Origin: Nitrososphaerota archaeon
Lineage (GTDB): Archaea > Thermoproteota > Nitrososphaeria > Nitrososphaerales > CADDZS01
Assembly (NCBI GenBank): GCA_021325255.1
Contig: JAJPHP010000072.1
Location: forward strand, 1 to 32,508
Direction: 5' to 3'
DNA length: 32,508 nt
A program made the translations under genes and the position numbers. Below are positions 16,771 through 25,691 of the stretch, piece by piece. The notes below the pieces were generated by a model. The model saw only the letters and a list, made by a program, of their open reading frames with translations. It ran no database searches and was not told where the DNA came from. Each line of letters begins with the position of its first letter. The stretch's first letter is position 1.

Positions 16771-17283
16771 TCGCAGAAAAAATTGGATAGTGATAGATTG
16801 CTCCTACCAAATCGGCGTATCCTTTTTAAATATAAACCACTCAATACAAGATAACTCTTCGCCAATGGGCTTTGAACCTGTTTGAGAGCCAAGGGAACCA
16901 ACTTACGGTTTTTTCCTCTCTCGCTGCGCAAACCCACTTGGTACCTCGAAGTGAATGTCATTGCTCACCACAATTTACTCCTCCGCCTCATTTGCGGGCT
17001 CGATTTTTAGCGTGAGCTAGCGAAAGGGAGAGTGCGAGTAGAGGCACACTCTCCACACACACCTGCTACCTGCGCCAAAGCTGTTGTTCCGATGTTTGGC
17101 CTCAAGATATTCGTTCTACTTTTTGTTTTGAGCGTTACTTCTTGGTAAACTCGGCAACGTGAGATCTAGAACAGGCGAAGGTCGTATCACTGTGATGAGG
17201 AGTGGAGCCAATAGTAGTAGCAGAAAATAGTCAAGTGAATACGTACGCGACAATAAAAAGAAGAAGTTGAGTGATTCTAACTG
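16771..17283. other. 513-bp intergenic region, possibly holding a structured RNA
   Basis: No coding frame is credible. The right end (about 17249-17260) has an A-rich TATA-like element for the release factor gene. The left end (16825-16838) has one for the HAD gene on the other strand. The middle holds the hairpin at 17027-17054. Confidence 0.45.
17027..17054 (+). other. Perfect 8-bp hairpin in intergenic DNA
   Basis: GGAGAGTG (17027-17034) pairs with CACTCTCC (17047-17054) across a 12-nt loop. The size and isolation suit part of a small RNA. Neither flanking gene ends here, so it is not an obvious terminator. No C/D or H/ACA box was identified. Confidence 0.4.
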
Positions 17284-18543
17284 TTGAGCAGCCGCAATAC
17301 AAGCAAGAAGTTTGATTCGGTAGCACTTTACAGGATACGTAAGCTACTGTCGGATCTTTCAAACAAGACGGGTAGGGGAACAGAACTTGTAACGCTCTAT
17401 CTTCCGCCCAAGAAGCCAGTCCACGAAGCCATTTCCGCCCTAAGAGAAGAGAGCGGAACGGCTTCAAACATAAAGTCTGACACTACAAGAAATCACGTGC
17501 AGGATGCCCTAACCAAGACGATGGCCAGGCTCAGACTTTACAATCGAACTCCCGAGAACGGGATAGTGATTTTCTGCGGCGCGATCCCCGGACCGGGCGG
17601 ACCTGGAAACGAAACGATCGAGCTCTACGAGGTACTTCCACATAAACCTGTCACTACTTACCTTTACCGTTGCGACGATCATTTCCACTTAGACCCTCTC
17701 AGAGACATGCTCAGGGAGCAGGACGTTGTGGGAATCCTCTCCGTCGACGCAACCGAAGCCGGTCTCGGGATTGTAAGCGGGGACGTGTGGGACGTCGTCG
17801 ATACGATAAGCTCGGGCGTCTCTGGGAAGACCCGCAAAGGCGGGCAAAGCGCAAGACGTTACGAGCGGCTGCGTGAAATGGAGCTGACCGAATATTTCAA
17901 CAGGCTCGCAGACCACGCCAAGAAAGTCTTCTTGGAGCAGTACCAGGTGAAAGGACTGATCGTCAGCGGACCCGGGCCAACGAAGGACGAGTTTGTAAAG
18001 GACAAGTACTTGGATTACAGGCTGCAGAACGCCATAATCGGCGTACTCGATTCAGGCTATGCGGGCCGAGAGGGCGTAAGGGAAACAATCGAAAAGTCCG
18101 GAAAACTCCTCGAGAATGTGAGGGTGGTAGAAGAGAGGAAGCTCGTGCAGAGGTTCCTTCGCGAGGTAAACTCCGAGAACGGGCTTGCAATCTATGGAAT
18201 ACAGGATATAATAGTGGCGCTGAAGAAGGCAGCAGTCGATACGATACTGATCACGGATGACATCGACACGGTATATCTCAAAGCTATCTGCAGAAAGTGC
18301 GGCAACGTAGTCGAAAAGTTTGCCCACAGGTCACAGATTGTTTCGGAAAAGCAAAGCCTGCTTACGTGTCCAAAGTGCGGATCGAACGAGGTCGACATAA
18401 CTGAGAGGGACATCGTGGACTACTTTGCCGACGCTTCAATCGACTCGGGGGCAAATGTTGAAGTAATCTCTGCAAAGACCGAGGATGGATCAATGCTGAA
18501 GAGTTTTGGTGGCATTGCCGCACTCCTCAGATACAGGTCATAG
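17284..18543 (+). CDS. prf1: Peptide chain release factor aRF1
   Basis: 419 aa from a TTG at 17284. An A-rich TATA-like element about 30 nt upstream suggests a leaderless message. It recognises all three stop codons and triggers peptide release. Domain 1 carries the NIKS stop-codon motif at residues 62-65. Domain 2 carries the catalytic GGQ at 186-188 within KTRKGGQSARRYERLRE. Domain 3 contains a zinc ribbon (CRKC and later CPKC, about residues 336-370). Length is typical for archaea. It is followed on the same strand by valS after 81 nt. Confidence 0.96.
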   Translation: MSSRNTSKKFDSVALYRIRKLLSDLSNKTGRGTELVTLYLPPKKPVHEAISALREESGTASNIKSDTTRNHVQDALTKTMARLRLYNRTPENGIVIFCGAIPGPGGPGNETIELYEVLPHKPVTTYLYRCDDHFHLDPLRDMLREQDVVGILSVDATEAGLGIVSGDVWDVVDTISSGVSGKTRKGGQSARRYERLREMELTEYFNRLADHAKKVFLEQYQVKGLIVSGPGPTKDEFVKDKYLDYRLQNAIIGVLDSGYAGREGVRETIEKSGKLLENVRVVEERKLVQRFLREVNSENGLAIYGIQDIIVALKKAAVDTILITDDIDTVYLKAICRKCGNVVEKFAHRSQIVSEKQSLLTCPKCGSNEVDITERDIVDYFADASIDSGANVEVISAKTEDGSMLKSFGGIAALLRYRS

Positions 18544-18624
18544 CAACCATATTTTGCGTAGCGATCCGAAAATGCTCGCAACGAGTTAAACTCCTTTAGA
18601 GAGAGACAGGTTCAGAAGAATAGA

Positions 18625-21054
18625 ATGACAGAGGAGACGCAACAACAGAACAATGAGCATTCAAGTAGCAAGGTTCCAACCGTGCCAGCTTACAGGAATC
18701 CGCTTGAAGACCAAAAATCCTGGGACAAATCAGCTGAGCAGAAGATCTTCAAAAAATGGGAGCAACAGGAACTGCTGGGCCGCTTCAACGTAGACTCTGC
18801 AAAACCTCTCTTCGTACTTGATACTCCTCCCCCCTACCCATCAGGCAGACCTTGGCACGTGGGTGGAGCCTCTCACTACGCACAGATCGACATGATCGCG
18901 AGGTCCGCGAGGATGCGAGGTTTCGAAGTACTCTTCCCAATGGGTATAGACCGAAACGGACTGCCCGTGGAACTTTACACCGAAAAAAAGTACAACGTGA
19001 GCATCCGGACGACGCCCAGGGAAAAGTTTCTCGAACTCTGCAGCGTCGCGCTAGACGATTTAGAGCAGGAAATGGTACAGACGCTCAAGCTGATGGGTTT
19101 TTCAGCCGACTACAACAACAAGTACCGCACAGACGCGACTAGCTACAGAGCGCTGACACAAGCAACGTTCATCGAACAGTGGAAAAGAGGGCTCGTCTAC
19201 GAGGGGACGCGGCCTAGCAACTATTGCATTGATTGCGGAACGACAATCGCAGATGCTGAAATAATCTACTCGGACCTTCCCACGAAGCTCGCTTACTTCA
19301 AGTTCGCACTAGAAGCCGACAGTCTGGAGATTCCGATTGCGAGCACTAGACCCGAGCTCATCTGTTCGTGCCAAGCAATTATCGTAAATCCAGAGGACGA
19401 GAGGTACAAGCCTCTTGTCGGAAGAAAGGCAATTCTTCCATTTTACGGCAGGAGCGTGCCAATAATCTCACACACCTCGGCAAAGCCAGAGTTTGGCACT
19501 GGCGCTGTCATGGTTTGCTCTTATGGGGACTATACCGACGTCCAGCTCTTCAGAGAACTAGGCCTGTCGGAAATCATCGCGATCGGCGAAGACGGCAGGA
19601 TGCAAAAGTCTGCAGGTGACTTTCTGGAGGGGCTTAGAGTAAAACAAGCCCGCGCAAGGATGATCGAGGAGCTTCAGAAGGCAGGCTTGCTCGACAAGGT
19701 CGAAGAGATTGCGCACCGGACGCCAACCTGCGAGCGTAGCAAGACTCCTATCGAGATAATCCCGATGAAGGAGTATTATCTCAGGGTGGTAGAGGTCAAG
19801 GACAAGCTGAATCAAATCGCAAAGAGCTTGCGCTTTTACCCAGAGATGCACCGGACGATACTCCTAAACTGGATTGACGTCGCGCTCGACTGGCCTATTT
19901 CTAGGAGGAGATTCTACGGGACTGAGGTTCCTGTGTGGTATTGCAGGAAATGCGGAACGCCTTTTCTGCCAGAGCCGGGCCCCTACTATCAGCCATGGAA
20001 GGAGGATCCTCCCGGAAATCCAAAGTGCGGAGCCTGCGGGTCAATCGAATTTGTCGGTGATGAAAGAACGTTCGACACCTGGATGGACTCCAGCATCAGC
20101 GCGCTTTTCGTAACAAGATATCACAGAGACGAGCATTTTCATTCGAGAACTTACCCTGCCTCTATGAGGCCACAGGGAAAGGACATCATAAGGACCTGGC
20201 TTCACTACAGCATACTCCGCTGCTGGGAGGTGACTGGCAAGGTCCCATGGGACAGCGTCTGGATAACTGGCTGGGGGCTCGATGAGAGACGCGAGAAGAT
20301 GAGCAAGAGCAAGGGGAATGTGATTGACCCGATTGCGATGCTGGAAAAGTACGGGGCAGAAAGTTTCAGGCTGTGGACGGCGTCAGAGGTCAGCGTGGGC
20401 TCGGACTACATCTGCTCTGAGCAAAAGATCGCCACGCCAGGCAAGTTCCTCACCAAACTGTGGAACATCTCTAGGTTCATAGGAGGTTTCCCATTGCCTG
20501 AGGGGAGACCACACAATGACCTCCTCACTCCCAGCGACAGGTGGATCCTAGCCGAACTGGCTACTTTGATTAGAGAGTGCATCCAGGGCTACGAGGAGTT
20601 CAACTTTTTCATCCCTTCGAACAAGGTCAGGGATTTCACTTGGAACCTGTTCGCGGCACACTATGTGGAGCTTGCCAAGGGGCGAGCCTACGGCGAGGGC
20701 TTCAGCGAAACTGAAAGAGATTCCGCAAGGTATACCCTTCACGAGTGCCTCAAGACATTACTCTTGCTCCTGGCGCCAATCTGTCCTTTCATCACCGAGG
20801 AGCTATGGCTGCGACTTTATTCAAGGAACGGAAGCAGCATTCACGAGCAGAAATTCCCGGACTTGTCGCAATGGAGCACTGAGGACTCAAGGTACACTAA
20901 ACAGATTACGGAATTCAACAGTCTAGTTTGGAACGAGAAGAAATCCAAGGGACTTTCCCTCAAAGATCAGATTTCACTTAAGGTGCCCGACGAGATCACC
21001 CAATTTGAGAAAGATCTGAGGGCAATGCATAACCTGGCAGCCTCTCATGCCTAG
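18625..21054 (+). CDS. valS: Valyl-tRNA synthetase
   Basis: 809 aa from ATG 18625. Class Ia synthetase charging tRNA-Val. The HIGH-type motif is RPWHVGG (His78), in a PPPYPSGRPWHVGGASHYAQ context, followed by FPMGIDRNGLPVE. The CP1 editing domain has STRPELICSCQAIIVNPEDE and FGTGAVMVCSYGDYTDV. SKTPIEIIPMKEYYLRV and PISRRRFYGTEVPVWYCRKC are ValRS-like, with a zinc knuckle (CRKC, CGAC). KMSKS is at 558-562. The anticodon-binding helical domain follows from about residue 610. IleRS and LeuRS were considered; the post-CP1 blocks and the GDYTDV motif favour ValRS. It lacks a long C-terminal coiled coil, as usual in archaea. Confidence 0.88.
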   Translation: MTEETQQQNNEHSSSKVPTVPAYRNPLEDQKSWDKSAEQKIFKKWEQQELLGRFNVDSAKPLFVLDTPPPYPSGRPWHVGGASHYAQIDMIARSARMRGFEVLFPMGIDRNGLPVELYTEKKYNVSIRTTPREKFLELCSVALDDLEQEMVQTLKLMGFSADYNNKYRTDATSYRALTQATFIEQWKRGLVYEGTRPSNYCIDCGTTIADAEIIYSDLPTKLAYFKFALEADSLEIPIASTRPELICSCQAIIVNPEDERYKPLVGRKAILPFYGRSVPIISHTSAKPEFGTGAVMVCSYGDYTDVQLFRELGLSEIIAIGEDGRMQKSAGDFLEGLRVKQARARMIEELQKAGLLDKVEEIAHRTPTCERSKTPIEIIPMKEYYLRVVEVKDKLNQIAKSLRFYPEMHRTILLNWIDVALDWPISRRRFYGTEVPVWYCRKCGTPFLPEPGPYYQPWKEDPPGNPKCGACGSIEFVGDERTFDTWMDSSISALFVTRYHRDEHFHSRTYPASMRPQGKDIIRTWLHYSILRCWEVTGKVPWDSVWITGWGLDERREKMSKSKGNVIDPIAMLEKYGAESFRLWTASEVSVGSDYICSEQKIATPGKFLTKLWNISRFIGGFPLPEGRPHNDLLTPSDRWILAELATLIRECIQGYEEFNFFIPSNKVRDFTWNLFAAHYVELAKGRAYGEGFSETERDSARYTLHECLKTLLLLLAPICPFITEELWLRLYSRNGSSIHEQKFPDLSQWSTEDSRYTKQITEFNSLVWNEKKSKGLSLKDQISLKVPDEITQFEKDLRAMHNLAASHA

Positions 21055-21080
21055 TAATGCCTGGATGTAATTAGTAGCGC

Positions 21081-21839
21081 CTAACCTAAGTGAAATGATC
21101 TGACGTATGTGAAGGCGCCTTCTTGAGTTTCCTCGGGCCCCAAGGCGAGAAGCATGTTGACCTCGACCGCCTCAATTTCAAATACAGCGCATGTGCCAAA
21201 ATCTCTGTCCCTCATTTCAGGAGAGCTTATTTTCTCGAACAGATTCTTGACGTCGCTGCTGTTGAATGTGGCAAGCGTTACGTGCGGTACATACGCATCG
21301 CCGTCGTACTCGCTTTGTTCCACATCACCACGCAGTTCCTCACAGATTCTATTATTCATCGCTTTGAATCTGCTAGACTGATCTTCGACTGAGGCGTAAA
21401 CTGAAGTCGGAAACACCCCCAGGCCCTTGATTCTAATCTCGAACGGTTTAAACTCTGCAATTATCGATGAAATCTTTTGCATGACTTTTTCGTATTTTAC
21501 GTGATCAAGCTTTTCCTCAAGATAGCCGAGCCCCTTGACCGTAACGTGAAAGGTGCTCTGTTTTGCGTAGAGCTGTTCTGGATCTACTTCACGTAGTTCC
21601 CGCTGCGTCTGCGAGAGGCCCCTCCACAGTCGCGGTGGCACTCGGTAAATGAGCCCGAGGTACGACACATCCCTGCTCTTTAGTAGACTCCCCCAGTAAT
21701 CTTTCACCGTTACGACTTCCAAAATATTGTGAACGAGCCTCCTGTCAGGGGTGCTCTTGAAGAGTTCGCTGAGAGGTATTTCTCTCTGAACCATTCTCAG
21801 ATTATAAATCAGTTGGGAGATTTCTAGTCTGTGGCCCAA
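21081..21839 (-). CDS. 2H phosphoesterase / 2'-5' RNA ligase-like protein
   Basis: 252 aa from a TTG at 21839; ATG 21791 (residue 17) is an alternative start. Two HxT motifs, His98-Val-Thr100 (STFHVTVKGLG) and His186-Val-Thr188 (YVPHVTLATF), are about 86 residues apart. That is the two-histidine signature of the 2H superfamily, which includes archaeal RNA ligase/cyclic phosphodiesterase ThpR. The N-terminal roughly 90 residues are an added domain that I do not recognise. A role in RNA end processing is plausible. It is convergent with valS, 26 nt apart. Confidence 0.78.
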   Translation of the reverse strand: MGHRLEISQLIYNLRMVQREIPLSELFKSTPDRRLVHNILEVVTVKDYWGSLLKSRDVSYLGLIYRVPPRLWRGLSQTQRELREVDPEQLYAKQSTFHVTVKGLGYLEEKLDHVKYEKVMQKISSIIAEFKPFEIRIKGLGVFPTSVYASVEDQSSRFKAMNNRICEELRGDVEQSEYDGDAYVPHVTLATFNSSDVKNLFEKISSPEMRDRDFGTCAVFEIEAVEVNMLLALGPEETQEGAFTYVRSFHLG

Positions 21840-21882
21840 TTCCCTTTGTTCATTTCTGATCTTATTGATGCAGGGCCTTTCG

Positions 21883-22795
21883 CTACACAGAAAGGAACTT
21901 GTTGTATAACATCACTTTCAGAGAGGCTTCAGCTTTCTGACAGAGGAATTTCTTTGATCGGAGAGCTTCTCCGAGCACTCTTTTGAACGAAGAAAATACA
22001 ATTTCGACGATCCATCTCTTCCAGTAATCTTTCAATTTCTTCCACCCTTCGAGACCGAGTTTCTTTGTGAGGACTGTTTCCTCTCTTCTCAAGGGAGAGC
22101 CTCTGGACAGTGTTCTCGCGTTCTTTCTGATTTTGATTGCAGGTTCTATTCCAAGCTCGTCCAGCATGTTGAAATTCTTTCTTGCATCATACGCGGTGTC
22201 ACCGTACACTTTTGCGATCTTGCTTTTCTTTTTTGATGCCTCCTTGACGAGCGGAACGAATTTCTTTGAATTGCCAGTGCGCTCGGAAGTGACCCGGAAC
22301 CCCTTGATCTTCCCAGTCTTTTTGTCAGCCAGAATGTGCAGTTTCAGAAACTTCCTCTTCTCCTTCTTCCATTTGTCTTCAATGTAAGCACCTTTGGTTG
22401 TGGTGGTGAGACCAGTTGAATCGACGATCGCTGTGATAGGCTCCTTGTTGTCGCCCTCTTCGGTTGAAATCATTTCTGAGGGTTTCTTTCCTTTCATCAG
22501 ACGAACTATCCTCTTCCTGATCTGAGAGAAACATATGTCCCTGATAAACGAGATGTATTTTGATAGGGCATCGATAGCTCCCTCGACCATCCTGTATGGA
22601 ATGTCAAACCCGACCTTGATGAATCCTAGAAACTCGATGTAGGAGTCGGGGAAGTCAAACGGTCTCCCCACCTTATCCTCGTTCATGGATTCCAGCTCAT
22701 TCTTCCAAGAGCTTGCAAATCCGAGATCGAACAGTACCCTTTCCTCTCTCGACTAACGACTCGTTGTAATCGTGCCAGGACATTCCTAGAGGCAT
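21883..22795 (-). pseudogene. IS5-family transposase with a +1 frameshift
   Basis: The long frame (22686-21883) has DDE-transposase motifs: AIVDSTGLTTTTKGAYIEDK, KIAKVYGDTAYDARKNF and WIVEIVFSSFKRVLGEALR. It lacks the IS5 N-terminus. That piece is found upstream in another frame: ATG 22795 reads MPLGMSWHDYNESLVERGK. Beyond it the first frame continues VLFDLGFASSWKNELESMNE. Joining them needs one base skipped in the GGG run at about 22739-22737. This is either an inactivating insertion or, less likely, programmed +1 frameshifting. Terminal inverted repeats and target duplications were not found. Confidence 0.8.
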
Positions 22796-22810
22796 ATGCT
22801 AAAGGACGGT

Positions 22811-22835
22811 CTAGAAAGCTAAAAGCTTTCCTTAG
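22811..22835. repeat. Hairpin at the right flank of the IS5 remnant
   Basis: GAAAGCT (22814-22820) and AGCTTTC (22824-22830) form a perfect 7-bp stem with a 3-nt loop, flanked by CTA and TAG that could extend it. It lies 20-40 nt upstream of the transposase start, where an IS end would be, but no matching copy was found at the other end. Confidence 0.45.
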
Positions 22836-23054
22836 AGATTACGCCACAATCTAGGAGGTTCCTACATGGTTAGATATTTGAGCCATCTCAAAAAAAGTGA
22901 CAGCATGGAACGGATCTATGCGAACATCATATGGAAAAAGAAAGAGAACTTGAGGGGGTGTGTCGTTCTCTCCACCCGTTTTTCTTTGCATTCTAATTCT
23001 TGTTGTCATTCCATCTATGTCATGACACAGATTTACAGTCTTTTCAATCCGCTC

Positions 23055-23372
23055 TTATCGCATATGGCCATTAGTCTCTTTCGTTTTTCTAGGGTTACTA
23101 GATCTGTAGGGACTTTCACGGAGCACCGTGACACGGATGATGGAGGGAATGAAGATGGCTATTCCGGCAATTGATTCATGCGCATCGCTCCAAGAATTTC
23201 GAAGGACTATGAAATCATCCGTAATGTCCAGCACGTCGCCGACGGCGGAGTTCTGTGCGTACTTGTTCAAGTTAACCAAGAGTTTCCTTTTCGAGACTTT
23301 CTCGAATCTGAAGTGATCAGTGAATTCGATTCGAACAAACTTTCCGATCAACTCCTTTCGATTTTCCGGCAC
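23055..23372 (-). CDS. Hypothetical protein, possibly an Sm-like or small beta-barrel fold
   Basis: 105 aa from a GTG at 23372. The pattern ELIGKFVRIEFTDHFRFE, then AVGDVLDITDDFIVLRNSW and IAGIAIFIPSIIRVTVL, resembles the strand order of Sm/LSm proteins: a Gly-containing strand 1, a 'dDfivL' strand, then a hydrophobic strand leading to 'IRVTVL'. The Sm RNA-binding residues are not evident, so this is a fold guess. The last 20 residues are basic and polar. It stands alone downstream of the IS5 remnant. Confidence 0.5.
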   Translation of the reverse strand: MPENRKELIGKFVRIEFTDHFRFEKVSKRKLLVNLNKYAQNSAVGDVLDITDDFIVLRNSWSDAHESIAGIAIFIPSIIRVTVLRESPYRSSNPRKTKETNGHMR

Positions 23373-23586
23373 TTTTGTACTCGACTGCCCTAAGATGAAC
23401 TAAGTAGACTATGCTTTGGCTTCGAAATCTAAGGGCGACAACACGTCACTAATGCCGATATCCCCTGAAAAGTCTCGGAAATCCAGTAAATCGCCATCGC
23501 ACTTCCTGAGGAAGTTAGCGAAAGGAATTCAGTAGTTAAATCGTCGGTCAGTAGACTCATTGAGAGAAGAGCCTCACAGGCTTTCT

Positions 23587-23799
23587 CTAGCGCTTTCTGT
23601 TAACCAATATGGAGCCGAGAAGTATCACTGACACGATAGTGCCTCCTGCCAGGATTAGAGCCGGGTACGCCACATTCGAGGGACTAGGCGAGATCATTGT
23701 AATGACGAGCAGTATCGCGATGATGACAGCCATCACAAAACTGATCAGACCAGACACATAGCCGGGTCGGCTCGCAGCAACCTTACTTTCTTGGCTCAT
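23587..23799 (-). CDS. Small two-helix membrane protein, unknown
   Basis: 70 aa from ATG 23799 (MSQESKVAASRPGYVSG). The frame is open to 23934, but the extra residues look non-coding. Two hydrophobic helices, about residues 17-36 and 44-64, form a hairpin with a short SPSPSN loop and a basic NRKR tail. No family was recognised. It lies downstream of, and on the same strand as, the 167-aa gene, 178 nt away. Confidence 0.55.
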   Translation of the reverse strand: MSQESKVAASRPGYVSGLISFVMAVIIAILLVITMISPSPSNVAYPALILAGGTIVSVILLGSILVNRKR

Positions 23800-23977
23800 T
23801 TTGACTATTGAAATCCCTCGTCTCGTGTATACAGAGGCAGCCAGGACATGAATATATGCATTAACTTTGATGATTTTGTCTAAAGGAGCTGGATGCCCAC
23901 CAGCTCTAGTGTAAAGAGGCGGCACGTTGCGCAATGTTGAGCATGCTATGGGGGGTTACGAGAGAAAAAGGTGGATC

Positions 23978-24481
23978 TTACTTTTCCGCGGCCTTCTCGC
24001 CGAGAATTTTGGTCTTTGGGAGGCCTGAATTTGCCTTTTCCTCCTTTGTTACCATCTCGTACTCAATTGTAGTCTCGCATGCCACCTTTCCTGCCTGTTG
24101 TATTGTCTTCGCGAGGTCGACAAGCGACGCGTAATTTATCTTCATGGTGTAATCTCTAAACTCGACCCCCCCTTCCTTTTCGGAGGCAGTGCCGCCGACT
24201 TTGGAACCGACAGCGGTTCGGATTGGCTCTGCGTACTTGGGGTCAAGCTTCAAAGTCTTCAAATGGATCACCCTGCCCATCTCCGTTGATACTTCGGGAC
24301 CATACCAGTATACGGAAATATGGGGTGCGTCCACCGCGGTCGAGCCGGGTACACTCGCCGTAATGTCCCAGAATGTCACCTTCCTTATGTCGATGTTCGC
24401 CTTGGCAACCTCTTCAGCAGTGAGCTGGTTATACACCAGCACACGGTAGACTTCTGGTTCAACTCCAAATGCTGTAGCCAA
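23978..24481 (-). CDS. Conserved-looking soluble hypothetical protein
   Basis: 167 aa from a TTG at 24481; no ATG occurs nearby in the frame. It begins MATAFGVEPEVYRVLVYNQL and continues with alternating strand-like segments (KVTFWDITASVPG, HISVYWYGPEV, VEFRDYTMKINYASLVD), then a Lys/Glu-rich tail (EYEMVTKEEKANSG). No membrane segment, metal motif or known family was recognised. The composition and frame are firmly those of a real gene. Confidence 0.7.
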   Translation of the reverse strand: MATAFGVEPEVYRVLVYNQLTAEEVAKANIDIRKVTFWDITASVPGSTAVDAPHISVYWYGPEVSTEMGRVIHLKTLKLDPKYAEPIRTAVGSKVGGTASEKEGGVEFRDYTMKINYASLVDLAKTIQQAGKVACETTIEYEMVTKEEKANSGLPKTKILGEKAAEK

Positions 24482-24698
24482 TTCATCTATACGCCAGTTT
24501 TCTCAAAAGGTAAGAAAAGCAAACATGCCTATATCAGCATTTATTCTTCGAGCGCCTAGAGGCAGGGGAGCGCTTTTGAAAGTAGGTCCTAAGGTGAAGT
24601 GGAGTAAGGACGAAGGAATTCGGCAGCAAACGATAAAGAAGTGGAAATTCGGGAAATGATTTCCGCACATTTTGCCACTGAATGAAGCTGGATAAGAA

Positions 24699-25448
24699 AT
24701 GACAGAACTCCTTTACCTGAACGATCATTATCTCAGGGAATTTGACGCGAAAATAGTCGAGATTCCCGACTACAAATCGGTGGTGCTGGATAGAACCGCA
24801 ATCTATCCCCGAGGCGGCGGGCAACCTTCGGACAAAGGGTGGCTCGTCACATCAGATGGAAAGCGGAAGCTTCAGGTCATTGATTCACAGAAGGATCAAG
24901 AGGGAGGAAGAACAATTCACGTTCTTGGGACCCCTTTAAGTGAAACTGACAAAAAAGAGATTCTTGGCGCAAGCGTCCATGGAATCGTAGATTGGAAATT
25001 GAGGTACATCCACATGCGTCACCACACAGCCCTACACATTTTGTCAGGAGTTGTCTACCACAAATTCAACTCGAAAATAACTGGAGGCCAAATATACCAG
25101 GAAAGGGCGAGGCTGGATTTCACGCTTTCCGACCTCAGCCCAGAAAAAGTCTCAATCATAGAATCTGAGATGAATCGCATAGTAGATGAAAATAGGCCAG
25201 TCCGCTCATTCTGGCTCAGCAGGGATGAAGCGCTTAGAAAACCAGAACTGTACAGGCTATCTGCCAACCTCCTTCCCGAAGACCTCGAAAAATTGAGAAT
25301 CGTGGAGATCGTGGGGTTTGATTCGCAACTAGATGGAGGAACGCACGTCGCGAACACTGGCGAAGTTGGAAGAATCAAGATCTCCAGGACCGAAAACAAG
25401 GGGAAGGATAACAAACGCATAGAGATTGTGTTAAGCTGGAAATCTTGA
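24699..25448 (+). CDS. alaX: Alanyl-tRNA editing protein AlaX
   Basis: 249 aa from ATG 24699. A free-standing editing enzyme that hydrolyses mischarged Ser-tRNA(Ala) or Gly-tRNA(Ala). The first half is the AlaRS second-additional-like barrel with YPRGGGQPSDKGW; the second is the editing core with the HxxxH zinc motif at His109/His113 (HHTALHILSG) and LDGGTHVANTGEVG. The last zinc site normally reads Cys-x3-His; here Asp212 takes the cysteine place before His216. I recall this DGGTH variant in other AlaX proteins. The size suits the medium AlaX-M class. Confidence 0.9.
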   Translation: MTELLYLNDHYLREFDAKIVEIPDYKSVVLDRTAIYPRGGGQPSDKGWLVTSDGKRKLQVIDSQKDQEGGRTIHVLGTPLSETDKKEILGASVHGIVDWKLRYIHMRHHTALHILSGVVYHKFNSKITGGQIYQERARLDFTLSDLSPEKVSIIESEMNRIVDENRPVRSFWLSRDEALRKPELYRLSANLLPEDLEKLRIVEIVGFDSQLDGGTHVANTGEVGRIKISRTENKGKDNKRIEIVLSWKS

Positions 25449-25504
25449 ATCATAACACCTATTCGGGTATGAACCAGATAAAGGCGAACCGGGTCGTTTT
25501 CTTA

Positions 25505-25549
25505 AGGCGACATCGCCTCATTATTCTGGGTCAAAGATGCGGTGAGGCG
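25505..25549 (+). promoter_or_regulatory. Two mutually exclusive hairpins between alaX and the amidotransferase gene
   Basis: AGGCGA (25505-25510) can pair with TCGCCT (25513-25518). The same CGCCT can instead pair within CGCCTCA (25514-25520) to TGAGGCG (25543-25549). The two stems compete, as in attenuators. It lies about 140 nt before the amidotransferase start. Confidence 0.35.
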
Positions 25550-25691
25550 TAAGTACGGGAAGGAAGCCCTAAGGATTTGCTTGCAAGGAAAAGTAAGAGC
25601 CGATGAAGGGAATCCCCGCATGCGGTCGCCATGGACCGAAACTTATTCTACCAACAAGACAACAGCAACTTTTGCGGGTGGTGCGATAGGG

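Noticed and set aside
18625..21054. Leucyl- or isoleucyl-tRNA synthetase
   Set aside because: The blocks following the editing domain and the GDYTDV motif fit archaeal ValRS better, and the length suits it.
21840..22860. Complete IS5 element with terminal inverted repeats
   Set aside because: Candidate hairpins exist at both flanks, but no matching inverted ends or target duplication could be found by eye.
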